Assembly (NCBI RefSeq): GCF_900103785.1
Contig: NZ_FNHE01000003.1
Coordinates: 186,001 to 250,000 of the forward strand
Reading direction: 5' to 3'
Length of the DNA: 64,000 nt
From: Geodermatophilus siccatus
GTDB lineage: Bacteria; Actinomycetota; Actinomycetes; Mycobacteriales; Geodermatophilaceae
Position numbers and translations under genes: made by a program. The notes beneath the pieces are model-generated. The model saw nothing but the letters and a program-made list of their open reading frames with translations. It made no database searches and was not told the DNA's origin. The stretch's first letter is position 1, and each line of letters starts with the position of its first letter. Below, one piece after another: positions 17,201 through 27,293 of this stretch.

Positions 17201-18655
17201 TCAGCGCGTGGTCTTGTCGGCTTGCGTCGGGGTCGCCTCGCGGGGGGTCGGGATGTCCGCCGCGGCAGGCGGGACGTTGGGGTTGTGGTGGAACACGTTG
17301 TCCGGGTCCCACTCGTCCTTGAGGGCGGCCAGTCGGCGGTACTTGTCCTCCCCGTACGAGACACGCACCCGCCGCTCCTCCGTGTCGGTCTCGAAGTTGA
17401 GGTAAGCCCCCTCGCCGGAGGCGTACGGCCGTAGCGCCTGCCACAGGTCGCGGACCCAGGCGCGGTCGGCGGCGTAGCTCTCCTCGTCCCAGGCGAGGCC
17501 CAGCAGGGCCGCCGCCCACCGTGCGCTGCGGGGGCTGCCCCAAGCGGTGGAATCGTCGGGGATCTCGGAGTAGCGGCCGCGCAGCGTGAACATCGGCACC
17601 TCGGACATCGGCGAGCGCCGGCGCGGCAGCCGGTCGAGCAGGATCGCGATCGCCTCGTCCGGCAGGTCGTCGAAGTTCAGGCTCTTGGCGTAGCCGTGTA
17701 TCCCCCACGGTTCGGCGTCGTCGAGCATCTGCTGCAACGCCACGTACGGCAGGGAGGTGACCAGCTCGAACAGCGGCGCCCGTGCCCGCAGCGGTGCCAC
17801 CGCGGCGGCGTGCTCCTCGGCGTTGCCCCAGTTCGCTATCAGCACGGTGATGCCGGGCGTGCCGCGGTGCTGCTCGGGGACGAAGGGCTCGGGCGGAGCG
17901 GACGACGCCGCCACCACCGCCCCCATGCTCTCCGGGAGGTCGAACAGGTACTCCCGGGCGAAGGCCAGCTGCTCGGCGGCGTCGGCGACGGGCCAGAAGA
18001 ACAGCCCGAGGTCGGCCATCGGGGCGACCTCGTGCAGGTCGAACACCAGTTCGGTCACGACTCCGAAGTTGGTGCCGGCCCCGCGCAGGGCCCACATGAG
18101 ATCGGGTTCGGCCTGGTCGGTGACGGTCACGGTCCGGCCGTCGGCGGTGACCAGCGTGGCCGCGACCAGGTTGTCGCAGGCCAGGCCCTGCTGGGACGTC
18201 AGCCAGCCCAAGCCACCGCTGAGGGTGAGCCCGGCGACGCCGGTGTGACTGACCGTGCCGCCGACGACCGCGAGGCCGTGCGGGGCGGTCGCGGCGTCGA
18301 CGGCGGCCCACGATGCCCCGCCGCCGACGTGCGCTCGCCGCGCCTCCACGTCCAGCCGGACACCGTTCATCCGCGACAGGTCGACCATCACCGCGCCCTG
18401 TTCGACGCAGCTGCCCGCCGCGCTGTGCCCGCCACCTCGCACGGTCACGTCCGTCCCGGTTTCCCGGGCGAGGGCGAGCGTCGCGGCCACGTCCTCGGTC
18501 GAGGTGGGGCGGACGATGAGTGCCGGCTGGTGGGTGATCGCCCCGTTCCAGACGGCTGCGGCTCGTGCTTCGGCGAACCCGGCGTCGGCCGGCCGCAGCA
18601 CCTCTCCCGGGAAGGTCTGGAGGAAGCGGGTGACGGAGGAGTCGTCGAGAGGCAT
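17201..18655 (-). CDS. FAD-binding PCMH-type oxidoreductase (berberine-bridge-enzyme-like)
   Basis: Secreted-plant-BBE-like flavin oxidase family, 484 aa. The FAD domain shows RGGGHSAAG with His77 as the likely covalent flavin attachment, then [18 protein letters not shown]; the position that is Cys in bicovalent BBE enzymes looks like Ser here, suggesting a single covalent link. [13 protein letters not shown] and [15 protein letters not shown] follow. The C-terminal BBE motif is [10 protein letters not shown] ... [22 protein letters not shown]. No signal peptide is visible. The ATG at 18653-18655 is chosen for the upstream AGAGGGGG; the longer frame has no support. Substrate unknown. Confidence 0.88.
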   Translation of the reverse strand: MPLDDSSVTRFLQTFPGEVLRPADAGFAEARAAAVWNGAITHQPALIVRPTSTEDVAATLALARETGTDVTVRGGGHSAAGSCVEQGAVMVDLSRMNGVRLDVEARRAHVGGGASWAAVDAATAPHGLAVVGGTVSHTGVAGLTLSGGLGWLTSQQGLACDNLVAATLVTADGRTVTVTDQAEPDLMWALRGAGTNFGVVTELVFDLHEVAPMADLGLFFWPVADAAEQLAFAREYLFDLPESMGAVVAASSAPPEPFVPEQHRGTPGITVLIANWGNAEEHAAAVAPLRARAPLFELVTSLPYVALQQMLDDAEPWGIHGYAKSLNFDDLPDEAIAILLDRLPRRRSPMSEVPMFTLRGRYSEIPDDSTAWGSPRSARWAAALLGLAWDEESYAADRAWVRDLWQALRPYASGEGAYLNFETDTEERRVRVSYGEDKYRRLAALKDEWDPDNVFHHNPNVPPAAADIPTPREATPTQADKTTR

Positions 18656-19027
18656 CTCAGCCCCCTCTGCGTGGGTGTCGCTCGGGACGAGAACCGCTGA
18701 CAGCAAGAAGAAAGTCTGGTAAGAGCAGCCGCCGTCCGGTACCCGTGCGGCTGCCCGCGGAGGTCTGCCGCCGCGCCTCCGGCGCGTGGTCACGCGGGGC
18801 ATGTGCCCGGTGATGCCCGGCCACCGCACGGGGGGGGCGCACAGGGATCATCCATCGACGGCGGCTGACAGTCGCACGGTGAGCGGGGTCACGACGAGAG
18901 CCGGGAACGGTGGCCTCGGTCAGTCTCGGGGAGCACCCCACCCCGAGGTCGTCGTCTCGTGTGGTCTCCGGCGGCTCGGGCGACGACCCGCGGGTGCGGT
19001 CGAGCGCGCTGGGGCGGCTGTGCTCCC
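18656..19027. other. Intergenic region, no gene seen
   Basis: About 370 nt between the FAD oxidase start and the DHFR-like stop. Short frames on both strands lack ribosome-binding sites and family resemblance. I see no convincing hairpin. Confidence 0.4.
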
Positions 19028-19603
19028 TCAGCGAGGTCGCGAGTAGTACAGGACGGTGTTGCCGCCCGGGAAGGTCTGCACGTGGTTCAGCTCGAAACGC
19101 GTGGGGCTGAAATGTGTACCGAAGGCCGTCCGGCCCGCCCCGGCCACGACCGGGTAGAGCTTGACGACCAGGCGATCGATCTCGGCGAGGAGTTCACCCG
19201 CCAGTTGCCCACCACCGGCGAGGTAGACGTCGAGCCCGGTGTCCTCCTGCTTGAGCGCGCGCACGGCTCCGACCGGGTCGTCGCGCACGATGGTCACGTG
19301 TGGGTCGCTCGACTCGAGCGTGCGGGAGACCACCACTTGGCGGAGGTGGGCGTACGGGCTGGTGATGCCGAGCCGGAGGGCGGGGTCGTAGGTGCGCCGG
19401 CCCATGATGACGGTGTCGAAGCGCCGGTTGGGCGCCGTGTCGATGCCCAGTCCTCGACGGAAGTGCGTGGGCAGCGCGTCGGCGAACTCCGTGGTCATCC
19501 ACTCCTGGTACGGCTCCGACGTCGGGTAGAAGTCGGTCTGGTCATCGGGCCCGGCGATGAAGCCGTCGAGGGAGACCCCGATGTAGTAGACGAGTTCTCG
19601 CAC
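19028..19603 (-). CDS. Dihydrofolate-reductase-like (RibD C-terminal) protein
   Basis: NADPH-dependent reductase fold of the DHFR/RibD-C superfamily, 191 aa; many such paralogues in actinobacteria have no known substrate. Seen: [19 protein letters not shown] at the N-terminus, [15 protein letters not shown] (cofactor loop), [33 protein letters not shown] and a final strand region VLYYSRPR. The start is GTG at 19601-19603, with GGGAGGAG 6 nt upstream. It is not expected to replace the housekeeping FolA. Confidence 0.85.
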   Translation of the reverse strand: MRELVYYIGVSLDGFIAGPDDQTDFYPTSEPYQEWMTTEFADALPTHFRRGLGIDTAPNRRFDTVIMGRRTYDPALRLGITSPYAHLRQVVVSRTLESSDPHVTIVRDDPVGAVRALKQEDTGLDVYLAGGGQLAGELLAEIDRLVVKLYPVVAGAGRTAFGTHFSPTRFELNHVQTFPGGNTVLYYSRPR

Positions 19604-19919
19604 GCGTCTCCTCCCACGGAACTGGGGCCGGCCTGCGGCGCGGTGCGCCCGCCACGCCATCGGCCACGGCGGTCGCGGACGTGTCCAGGGTCGCTGCACC
19701 GCCTCGGCCTGTGAAGGGTCGTCCCGTACCGAGGCACCGTCTGTCGGGTCCGCTGGTCCTCCGGGGGTCCGTCGTCCGCGTCCGCTGTGGTCTTCGTCCC
19801 GTCCGCCGCTCGCCGGCTCGGCTCAACACGGCCGTCGGGCCGGCCGATCGTCCGAACCGGGCGTACCTCGTCCTCCGGGTCACCTGCCCGTTCGGTCCAC
19901 TGCCTGGAGTCCACCAGTC
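19604..19919. other. Divergent intergenic region
   Basis: About 316 nt separate the DHFR-like gene from the chemoreceptor; both start outward from it, so it must hold two promoters, but I cannot place a clear -10/-35 pair. No supported ORF. Confidence 0.35.
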
Positions 19920-21542
19920 ATGAGTCTGCTCGGTCGTCTGCGCACCGGGCCGCGGCTGTTCGCGGCGTTCCTGACCGTCTTCGCCCTCTCCGCACTGGCC
20001 ACCGTCGTGGGCCTGGTGGGTCTCAGCAAGCAGCACGCCGCGGCCGTCGAGGCCGACCACCTGCGCGTCCTCGTCGAGGAGATGGACAAGTCCACCTACT
20101 ACACGTCCGACATCGGCGCCTACGAGATGGGCGTCGGCATGGACGCCTACTACCTCGGCCCGGTCCAGGCGATCGCGCCGGATGCCCCCAACAGGGCCGG
20201 TCTCCTGGCGAGCGTGTCGGCGGCCGAGGAGTTCCTCGCCTCGGTGCACACCGAGTGGATGACGCCGGCCGAGCGGGCCGACTTCGAGGTCCTGCAGGAG
20301 AAGTGGCGGGGCTACCTGGCGACCGCCGACCAGCAGGCGGCGATCCTCTCCAGCGGCGCTCCGGACGCCGCGCGTCAGGTCAGCGCATGGCTCAACGACG
20401 GCGAGAACGGCCAGTTCGCGGCGTACCTGGAGCTCACCGACATCTCGACCAAGATGGTCACCGAGGTGCAGGAGCGGGCCGCGCGGACGGCGGCCGACGC
20501 GGCGTCCTCGGCGCAGGCCTACCGCACCGCCACGCTCGTCACGCTCGGCCTGGCGCTGCTCGCGGCCCTGGCGCTCGCGCGCGCCGTCCAGCTGTCGGTC
20601 ACCCGTCCGCTGCAGCGTTGCGTCGAGGCGCTGCGGGCGCTGGGCCGCAAGGACCTCTCGACCCGGCTCGACCTCCGTTCGCGCGACGAGATGGGCGACA
20701 TGGCCCGCGCGCTGGACGAGGCGACCGGCGGCATGCGCACGGCGGTCGCCGACATCGACGACGGCGTCCGGACCCTGACCACCGCCTCGACCGGCCTGTC
20801 GGAGGTCGCCGTCCGGCTCTCCAGCTCCGCGGCGCAGGTCGCCGACCGCGCCCAGGGCTCGGCCGCCGCCGCGACCGAGGTCACCTCGCACGTGCAGAGC
20901 ACCGCGAGCGGTGCGGAGGAGATGAGCGCGTCCATCCAGGAGATCGCGGTCAACGCCCAGCAGGCGGCGCAGGTCGCCGCCTCAGCCGTCGAGACGGCGC
21001 GCGCCGCGAGCGTGACGGTGACCAAGCTCGGCGGCTCCTCGACCGAGATCGGCAACGTGCTGAAGGTGATCGCCTCGATCGCCGAGCAGACCAACCTGCT
21101 GGCGCTGAACGCGACCATCGAGGCGGCCCGCGCGGGCGAGGCCGGCAAGGGCTTCGCCGTCGTCGCCAACGAGGTCAAGGAGCTCGCCCAGGAGACGGCC
21201 CGGGCCACCGAGGACATCGCCCGCCGCGTCGAGGCCATCCAGGCCGACACCGGGCAGGCCACGGAGGCGATCACGAGCATCAGCTCGGTCATCGACCGGA
21301 TCAACGACTACCAGTCGGCGATCGCCGCGGCGGTGGAGGAGCAGACCGCCACGACGCAGGAGATGAGCCGCAGCGTCGCGGAGGTGGCCGGCGGCGCGGC
21401 CACCATCTCGACGACCGTGGGCGGGCTGGCCTCTGCGGCGGATGCGGCACAGGGCGAGGCGGCGAGCACGCAGCAGGCGTCCGACGAGCTGGCCTCGCTC
21501 GCGCGGCAGCTGCGCGCGCTGGTGGGGCAGTTCACCGTCTGA
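19920..21542 (+). CDS. Methyl-accepting chemotaxis protein
   Basis: Transmembrane chemoreceptor, 540 aa. TM1 about 12-36, a periplasm-facing helical sensor domain of about 160 residues (four-helix-bundle type), TM2 about 202-222, HAMP immediately after ([15 protein letters not shown]), then the signalling coiled coil with the hairpin tip [19 protein letters not shown] (about 389-407) and [17 protein letters not shown]. The C-terminus lacks a CheR-binding NWETF-type pentapeptide. No che or flagellar genes are nearby, so it is an orphan receptor. The ligand is unknown. Confidence 0.9.
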   Translation: MSLLGRLRTGPRLFAAFLTVFALSALATVVGLVGLSKQHAAAVEADHLRVLVEEMDKSTYYTSDIGAYEMGVGMDAYYLGPVQAIAPDAPNRAGLLASVSAAEEFLASVHTEWMTPAERADFEVLQEKWRGYLATADQQAAILSSGAPDAARQVSAWLNDGENGQFAAYLELTDISTKMVTEVQERAARTAADAASSAQAYRTATLVTLGLALLAALALARAVQLSVTRPLQRCVEALRALGRKDLSTRLDLRSRDEMGDMARALDEATGGMRTAVADIDDGVRTLTTASTGLSEVAVRLSSSAAQVADRAQGSAAAATEVTSHVQSTASGAEEMSASIQEIAVNAQQAAQVAASAVETARAASVTVTKLGGSSTEIGNVLKVIASIAEQTNLLALNATIEAARAGEAGKGFAVVANEVKELAQETARATEDIARRVEAIQADTGQATEAITSISSVIDRINDYQSAIAAAVEEQTATTQEMSRSVAEVAGGAATISTTVGGLASAADAAQGEAASTQQASDELASLARQLRALVGQFTV

Positions 21543-21587
21543 CCGGCGCCCGGCCCGGCTGGGCAGTCCGGCGCAGCGGCGCCGAGG

Positions 21588-23333
21588 TCAGTCGGCGCAG
21601 GCCAGCCGGGCGGCGTCGCCGGCCCCGATGACCACGGTGACCCGCTCGACGTCACCCACCTGCGCGGCGCCGGTCAGGCCCAGCGCGTCGGCGAGCGCCG
21701 TCGCGACCTCGGCCTGACCCTCCGGGTACAGGACGCCGGAGGTGGTGTCCTGCGTGGCGCTGACGGCGCCGACCGTGCCGCCCGCCTCCGCCACCCGGGC
21801 GCCGACGGCGGTCGACACCGAGGGGTCCGCGGAGCCGTCGCGGATGTCGACCGTGCCGAGCGATGCGACCGTCGGGGTCCCGCACCCGGGCGTCGTGGTC
21901 TGCGGTGTCGTCGTGGGTGGGGTCGTCGTGGGTGGGGTCGTCGACGGCGGTGTGCTGGTGGTCGGCGGCGTCGTCGTGACCGGTGGCGTGGAGGTCGGCG
22001 GTGTCGTCGTCGTGGCCGGTGGCGTGCTCGGCGGCGGCGTCGTGGCCGGTGGCGTGGTGGTCGGCGGTGTCGTCGTCGGCGGTGTGCTGGTGGTCGGTGG
22101 CGTCGTCGTGGCCGGTGGCGTGGAGGTCGGCGGTGTCGTCGTCGGGGCCGGGGGCGTGCTCGGCGGCGTCGTCGTGGCCGGTGGCGTGGTGGTCGGCGGT
22201 GTCGTCGTCGGCGGTGTGCTGGTGGTCGGCGGTGTGCTGGTGGTCGGCGGCGTGCTAGTGGTCGGTGGCGTCGTGACCGGCGGGGTCGTGCTCGGTGGCG
22301 TCGTCGACGGCGGCGTGGTGGTCGACGGCGGCGCGGTGACGGTCGGCGGCGCGGTGGTCGACGGCGGCGTCGTCGTCGACGGCGTCGACGTCGGCCGGGG
22401 GCTCGGCGGCGGCGCGGCGGACGACGACGGGCTCACGGTCGGCTCCACTGCCGGCGGCGGCCCCGGGTTGGCCGGCGGCTCCGACGGCGGGGGCACCGGG
22501 TCGGTCGGCACGGTGGGTGTCGGCGTCCCGGCGTACTGGGCGGCGAGGGTCAGGACCGTCGCCACGTAGCTGTCGGAATGGTTGTAGGCGAAGACGGCGC
22601 GCCGCTGCCCGCTGACGGTGGTGAGGTCCCCACCGGCGGCGCACAGGTACCGCGCGGTCGCGCGAGCGGCGTCCTGGATGTCGAAGGGGTCGCTGTTCCC
22701 GTCGCCGTCCCCGTCGCTGGCGTAGCGCGCCCAGGTGGACGGGATGAACTGCATCGGGCCGACGGCGCGGTCGTGGACGGAGTCGCCGTCGAGACGTCCG
22801 CCGTCGGTGTCGCGGATCAGCGCCGTGCCGTTCCCGTCCAGCGGGATCCCGATGATCCGGGGCGTCGACCGCCCGTCGGTCTGCAGCACCGCTCCGGCGA
22901 AGCGGCCGTGGTTGGACTCGACCCGGCCGATGGCGGCGACCAGCGACCAGCTGACGCCGCAGTCCGCGGGTGCGGCCGCCGCGGCGGAGTCGTAGGCCGC
23001 CCGGGCGACCGACGGGATCCCGCCGGCTGCCAGTCCCGACGCGGCCGCCGCCGCGCTCGACGACGGGGACGACGCTGACGACGACGCAGGCGACGCAGGC
23101 GACGCGGGCGTGTCCGGAGCGGCGTACGGGGTGGAGGCGGAACTGCCCGCCGGCTGGGGGGACGTGTCGACGCCGGCCGGCGGCGGGTCCTGGTGGGTGC
23201 TCGCGGCCGGCCGACCGGCGTCGGCCACCTGCGAGCTCGCCACCAGGGTGGCGGCGGCGACCACCACGGCCGCGCCCTGCCACAGGCCCGACCCGTGCCG
23301 GTGCCTCCGCCCGGGCCTGGACTCCTCCGACAT
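21588..23333 (-). CDS. Secreted lytic transglycosylase with Thr/Pro linker and LytR C-terminal-like domain
   Basis: Predicted cell-wall lytic enzyme, 581 aa. The N-terminus has a signal or anchor helix (about 17-42) after a basic stretch. An Ala/Ser/Pro region leads to an SLT-type transglycosylase domain (about 105-260): SLVAAIGRVESNHGRF with the catalytic Glu near 138, then AVGPMQFIPSTWARY, DPFDIQDAARATARYL and VFAYNHSDSYVATVL. A Thr/Pro linker of about 230 residues follows. The last 95 residues (TVDIRDGSADPSVSTAVGA ... ALADALGL) resemble the LytR_C domain. ATG at 23331-23333. The linker is encoded by nested DNA repeats. Confidence 0.85.
   Translation of the reverse strand: MSEESRPGRRHRHGSGLWQGAAVVVAAATLVASSQVADAGRPAASTHQDPPPAGVDTSPQPAGSSASTPYAAPDTPASPASPASSSASSPSSSAAAAASGLAAGGIPSVARAAYDSAAAAAPADCGVSWSLVAAIGRVESNHGRFAGAVLQTDGRSTPRIIGIPLDGNGTALIRDTDGGRLDGDSVHDRAVGPMQFIPSTWARYASDGDGDGNSDPFDIQDAARATARYLCAAGGDLTTVSGQRRAVFAYNHSDSYVATVLTLAAQYAGTPTPTVPTDPVPPPSEPPANPGPPPAVEPTVSPSSSAAPPPSPRPTSTPSTTTPPSTTAPPTVTAPPSTTTPPSTTPPSTTPPVTTPPTTSTPPTTSTPPTTSTPPTTTPPTTTPPATTTPPSTPPAPTTTPPTSTPPATTTPPTTSTPPTTTPPTTTPPATTPPPSTPPATTTTPPTSTPPVTTTPPTTSTPPSTTPPTTTPPTTTPQTTTPGCGTPTVASLGTVDIRDGSADPSVSTAVGARVAEAGGTVGAVSATQDTTSGVLYPEGQAEVATALADALGLTGAAQVGDVERVTVVIGAGDAARLACAD
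21890..22400. repeat. Nested low-complexity repeats coding a Thr/Pro linker
   Basis: Degenerate units of 9-15 nt (GTCGGCGGTGT, GTCGTCGTGGCCGGTGGCGT) recur dozens of times. Blocks of about 60-90 nt near 22040, 22120 and 22180 are almost identical, so slippage length variation between strains is likely. Confidence 0.85.
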
Positions 23334-23615
23334 GTGACCGTCCCCCACGACCTGACCTCTTCTGGCGCAGGCCAGTCTCCCCCGGTTCCCCGTGCTCCGC
23401 GCCCGCCAATCCGGGGGGTCGGGGTCGACGTGCCGCCCGCTCGCCCGCCGGACGGCGAGTCGCGGACGACGCGCCGGGGGAGCGGACCGGGCGGTGCCGT
23501 ACGCCCCTTGCCCGTCGCCGGGACCGGTCCCTACCGTGCCCCCGACGGGCCGCCGGGACGACGGTTCTGACCTCGTGAAGGACATCCCGATCCCGAGGCG
23601 TGAGGGAGCCCCCCG

Positions 23616-25013
23616 ATGAACCCCCTCGTGGTGCGCAGCGCGATCGTGGCTGCCCTGGGCGGCCTGCTGTTCGGCTTCGAGACCGCGGTCATCTCCGGCA
23701 CCACCGAGGACCTCGAGCGGGTCTACGACATCGGCGGGTTCTGGCTCGGCTTCACCGTCGCGACGGCGCTGCTCGGCACCATCGTCGGCGCGCTGATCGC
23801 CGGGAAGCCGGCGGACCGCTACGGCCGCAAGAAGGTGCTGTTCGGGATCGGCGTCCTCTTCGTCGTCGGCGCTCTGGGCACCGGCCTGGTCACGAACCTC
23901 TGGTTGTTCATGTTCTTCCGGTTCGTCGGCGGCATCGGCGTGGGCGTGGCCTCGGTGGTCGCGCCGATCTACACCGCCGAGGTCGCCCCGCCGAAGTACC
24001 GCGGCCGGCTGGTCGGGCTGGTGCAGTTCAACATCGTGCTCGGCATCCTGCTGGCGTACCTGTCCAACTACATCCTGGCCAGCACGCTGCCCGGCGACAT
24101 CGCCTGGCGCTGGATGTTCATGGTCATGGCCCTGCCGGCGGCGGTCTTCTTCCTGCTGCTGTTCACCACGCCGGAGACGCCGCGCTGGCTGTACATGGTG
24201 GGCCGCCGGGGAGAGGCCGTGGAGACGATCCACCGGCTCACGAACTCCCGGGACGAGGCCGAGTTCGAGATCCGGGAGATCGAGCAGACGCTCGCCAACG
24301 ACGCCGAGGCAGCCCGGGCGCCGTTCTTCGTGCGGCAGAACCGCAAGGTCATCCTGCTGGCGGTCGCCATCGCCGCGTTCAACCAGCTGTCGGGGATCAA
24401 CGCGATCCTCTACTACGCGAACGACATCTTCCGGATGGCCGGCGCCGGCGACAACTCCGCCGCGCTGCAGAGCGTCGTCGTCGGGGTGGTCAACCTGGTG
24501 ACGACGATGGCGGCGCTGACGGTCATCGACAAGATCGGCCGCCGGCGGCTGATGCTCATCGGCTCGATCGGCTACCTGGTCAGCCTGGGCGCGCTGGCGG
24601 TGGTGTTCACCGTGTACGACGGGCAGTTCACGGGCGCCTCGAGCGTGATGGTGCTGGCGGCACTGGTGGTCTTCATCGCCGCGCACGCCTTCGGTCAGGG
24701 CTCGGTGATCTGGGTCTTCATCTCCGAGATCTTCCCCAACCGGATCCGGGCCCGCGGCCAGTCGCTGGGCAGCCTGACGCACTGGGTGTTCGCGGCGGTC
24801 GTGTCCTGGACCTTCCCCGGGATCGCCGCGGCGCTCGGCGGCGGCGCGGCGTTCGCCCTCTTCTTCGTCTGCATGGTCGGTCAGCTCGTCTGGGTGCTGA
24901 AGGTGATGCCGGAGACGAAGAACGTGCCGCTGGAGGAGATGGAGCAGAACCTCGGCATCCAGCTCAGCGCCGAGGACGTCGCCGCCGCGCGCTCGGGGCC
25001 GAGGGGTCACTGA
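23616..25013 (+). CDS. Sugar porter family MFS transporter
   Basis: Proton-coupled or facilitative monosaccharide transporter, 465 aa with 12 predicted membrane segments. Sugar-porter signatures in order: GGLLFGFETAVISG (TM1), DRYGRKK after TM2, FRFVGGIGVGVASVVAPIYTAEVAP in TM4 (first part), PETPRWL after TM6, FNQLSGINAILYYA in TM7, DKIGRRRL after TM8 and PETKNVPLEEME after TM12. GTGAGGGAG lies upstream of the ATG. The second substrate-binding Gln of the QQxxGxN motif is Asn/Gln here (NQLSGIN). Exact sugar unknown. Confidence 0.92.
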   Translation: MNPLVVRSAIVAALGGLLFGFETAVISGTTEDLERVYDIGGFWLGFTVATALLGTIVGALIAGKPADRYGRKKVLFGIGVLFVVGALGTGLVTNLWLFMFFRFVGGIGVGVASVVAPIYTAEVAPPKYRGRLVGLVQFNIVLGILLAYLSNYILASTLPGDIAWRWMFMVMALPAAVFFLLLFTTPETPRWLYMVGRRGEAVETIHRLTNSRDEAEFEIREIEQTLANDAEAARAPFFVRQNRKVILLAVAIAAFNQLSGINAILYYANDIFRMAGAGDNSAALQSVVVGVVNLVTTMAALTVIDKIGRRRLMLIGSIGYLVSLGALAVVFTVYDGQFTGASSVMVLAALVVFIAAHAFGQGSVIWVFISEIFPNRIRARGQSLGSLTHWVFAAVVSWTFPGIAAALGGGAAFALFFVCMVGQLVWVLKVMPETKNVPLEEMEQNLGIQLSAEDVAAARSGPRGH

Positions 25014-25144
25014 CCGCCCCGCCCGTCCGGGTGGTCCGCGGCGGCGGTGCGCCGTCCACCCCCTCGGGGTGACATCCGTGTTGCACGACTGGATCCCTGC
25101 CCCGTCGGTGCCGACCGTCCCGGCAACCGATGGAAGGAGCCGTC

Positions 25145-25309
25145 ATGCGGAACATGGCGTGCAGGGCCGTGGCCCAGGCCTCGCTGGTGGCGACGACGGC
25201 CTCGCTGGACGACGAGCAGGCGTGGCCGTTGCTGCTGGTCGCCGGCTGGCTGACCACCGCGGCTGACCTGGTGCAGCAGGCCGACGCCCTGGAGGCCGTC
25301 CTCGTCTGA
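25145..25309 (+). CDS. Small hypothetical protein (54 aa)
   Basis: ATG preceded by GGAAGGAG with 5-nt spacing, so translation is well supported although the gene is short. The product begins MRNMACRAVAQASLVATTAS, is mostly alanine-rich helix, and ends in LVQQADALEAVLV. One moderately hydrophobic stretch (WPLLLVAGWLTTAADLV) is too short to be a confident membrane helix. Not recognised. Confidence 0.55.
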   Translation: MRNMACRAVAQASLVATTASLDDEQAWPLLLVAGWLTTAADLVQQADALEAVLV

Positions 25310-25388
25310 GGCCCCGCCTGCGGGGAGGGGGGCGCGCCTCGGTGACCATGGGGGCCGTGCGCGACCACCCGGCCCCCGCATCCGGTCC

Positions 25389-26912
25389 ATGAGGGGCGTC
25401 CCCGCCGCCCGTCGTCTCGACGCGGCGCTCGAGTGGGCGCCGACCGGGCGGCGCGCGGTGCCGGTGCTCGTGGTGCTGGTCGTCGTCGCCAACCTCGTCG
25501 GCGTCGGCACCGTCGGGCTGCTGCTGCTCGGCCTGTCCGCCGGCGCGCACGACCCCGCCGGGGGCCGCGCCGTCATCGCGCTGACCGCGCTGGCCTACCT
25601 CGCCGTCGCGCTGCCGCTCGGCGTCCTGGTCGGGCTGCGGTGGCAGCGGCCGACCGCGGCCTGGCTCAGCGCCGGCCGCCGTCCCACTCCGGTGGAGGCC
25701 GGCCACGCGTTGCGGCTGCCCGTCGACATCGCCCGGGTCGCCGCGGTCACGTGGCTCGGCGGCGCGCTGCTGGTCGGCGTCGTCGGCGCCGTCGTCTCCC
25801 CGTTCCCGCTGGTCGGCGTGCGCATCACCCTGGCCGCGCTGCTCGGTGGCGTGGTGGCCGCCGGCGTCAGCTACCTGCTCGCGCTGCGGATGGGTCGCCA
25901 CGTCACCGCCCGGGCGCTCCAGGCCCACCCGCCGACGGGCGCGCTGGGCCTCGGTGTCCGCCCGCGGCTGCTGCTCACCTGGGGGCTGACCAGCGGCGTC
26001 CCCCTGCTCGGTCTGGTCCTGCTGTTCCTCGACCCGAGCAACCCCGAGGGGCCCAACGAGGCCGCGGTCGTCTTCCTCACCGTCGTCGCCCTGCTCGTCG
26101 GACTGCTCGCCACCCTGCTGACCGGCCGCTCGGTCGGCGCGCCGCTGCGCGACCTGCGCCGCGCGGTGCAGCGGGTCGGCGCGGGGGACCACGACGTCCG
26201 CGTGCCGGTCGACGACGCCGGCGAGATCGGGCTGCTGCAGGAGGGCGTCAACACGATGGTCGCCGGCCTCGCCGAGCGCGAGCGGCTGCGCGACCTGTTC
26301 GGTCGCCACGTGGGGACGACGGTCGCCCAGCAGGCCATGGTCACCGGGGTCTCGCTCGGCGGCGAGCTGCGCACGGTCGCCGCGCTCTTCGTCGACATCG
26401 CCGGCTCCACCTCGCTGGTGCTGCGCACCGGGCCCGAGCAGATGGTGGGGCTGCTCAACCGCTTCTTCGCCGTGGTCGTCGAGACCGTCGAGAGCGAGGG
26501 CGGACTGGTCAACAAGTTCGAGGGGGACGCCGTCCTGTCCGTCTTCGGCGCTCCCGCCGACCACCCCGACCCGGCCGGCGCGGCCCTGCGCGCGGCCCGG
26601 CGGATCGCGGCCGCCGTCCGGGCCGCCGGCGAGCTCGACCTCGGTGTCGGGGTGGCCTGCGGTCCGGTGTGGGCCGGTCAGGTCGGGGCCGCCAGCCGGC
26701 TGGAGTACACGGTCATCGGCGACCCGGTGAACGAGGCGGCCCGGCTCACCGACCTGGCCAAGGACGTGCCCGGGCGGGTGGTGGCCAGCGAGGACGCCGT
26801 GCGCGACGCCGGCGCGGGGGAGGGGCGGCACTGGGAGCCCGGCGCCGTAGCCGAACTCCGCGGCCGCCACCGGCCCACGCGGACCTGGGTGCTCCGCGCC
26901 GACCGACCCTGA
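25389..26912 (+). CDS. Membrane adenylate/guanylate cyclase with HAMP domain
   Basis: Class III nucleotide cyclase, 507 aa, similar in layout to the mycobacterial Rv1318c-Rv1320c/Rv3645 group: about six membrane helices (20-245), a HAMP linker (TGRSVGAPLRDLRRAVQRV), then the catalytic domain. Metal-binding Asp in FVDIAGSTSL (about 335) and in NKFEGDAVLSVFGAP (about 380); the Lys of KFEGD and the Asp of YTVIGDPVNEAARL specify adenine, and the Asn/Arg of the latter stabilise the transition state. The set is complete, so it should make cAMP. What the membrane part senses is unknown. Confidence 0.9.
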   Translation: MRGVPAARRLDAALEWAPTGRRAVPVLVVLVVVANLVGVGTVGLLLLGLSAGAHDPAGGRAVIALTALAYLAVALPLGVLVGLRWQRPTAAWLSAGRRPTPVEAGHALRLPVDIARVAAVTWLGGALLVGVVGAVVSPFPLVGVRITLAALLGGVVAAGVSYLLALRMGRHVTARALQAHPPTGALGLGVRPRLLLTWGLTSGVPLLGLVLLFLDPSNPEGPNEAAVVFLTVVALLVGLLATLLTGRSVGAPLRDLRRAVQRVGAGDHDVRVPVDDAGEIGLLQEGVNTMVAGLAERERLRDLFGRHVGTTVAQQAMVTGVSLGGELRTVAALFVDIAGSTSLVLRTGPEQMVGLLNRFFAVVVETVESEGGLVNKFEGDAVLSVFGAPADHPDPAGAALRAARRIAAAVRAAGELDLGVGVACGPVWAGQVGAASRLEYTVIGDPVNEAARLTDLAKDVPGRVVASEDAVRDAGAGEGRHWEPGAVAELRGRHRPTRTWVLRADRP

Positions 26913-27293
26913 GCTCCGCGCCCTTCTGCACCTCCACGTCGTTCTGACCTGGCCTTCTCATTTGCAGTCCTACGCAGTCGAACGCGTGGACGACGGGATG
27001 CAGGCCGGCACGCTGAGTGCTGCTGCGGCGCTGCTCTGCCACGTGGGCGCCCGGCTGGTCCCAGCCCCACCACGACATCGCCCGGGTGTGGTCGATCGCC
27101 AGGTCCAGGTCGTGCGCGTGGCAGGCGCGCGCAGCGTCGTCGGGTGCGAGATCGAGCAGGTCGGGAGCGGTCTCCTCGTCCACGGCCTGGTGATGCGCTC
27201 CGAGTGATCCGTGGAGGTCGGCTCGGGGCCAGGTGCGGGATCGGAGTCGCCTCGGCTCCGAGGGGGAAGGCCCAGGCTGGCGGCGTCGAACGG
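26913..27293. other. Intergenic region with possible decayed coding sequence
   Basis: About 380 nt between convergent genes. On the minus strand one frame stays open through 26955-27225 and reads like protein (ETAPDLLDLAPDDAARAC, DLAIDHTRAMSWWGWDQPG), but it has no start, no ribosome-binding site and no recognised family. It may be a remnant. The sequence is slightly less GC-rich than its flanks. Confidence 0.3.

Noticed and set aside
16652..19603. tmRNA 3' end as an integration site, with the oxidase and DHFR-like genes as cargo
   Set aside because: No integrase or duplicated tmRNA end nearby; the downstream hairpins look like ordinary terminators.
23334..25010. N-terminal extension of the transglycosylase frame through the sugar-porter gene
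   Set aside because: Extension is antisense to a well-defined MFS gene; a signal peptide starts at 23333.
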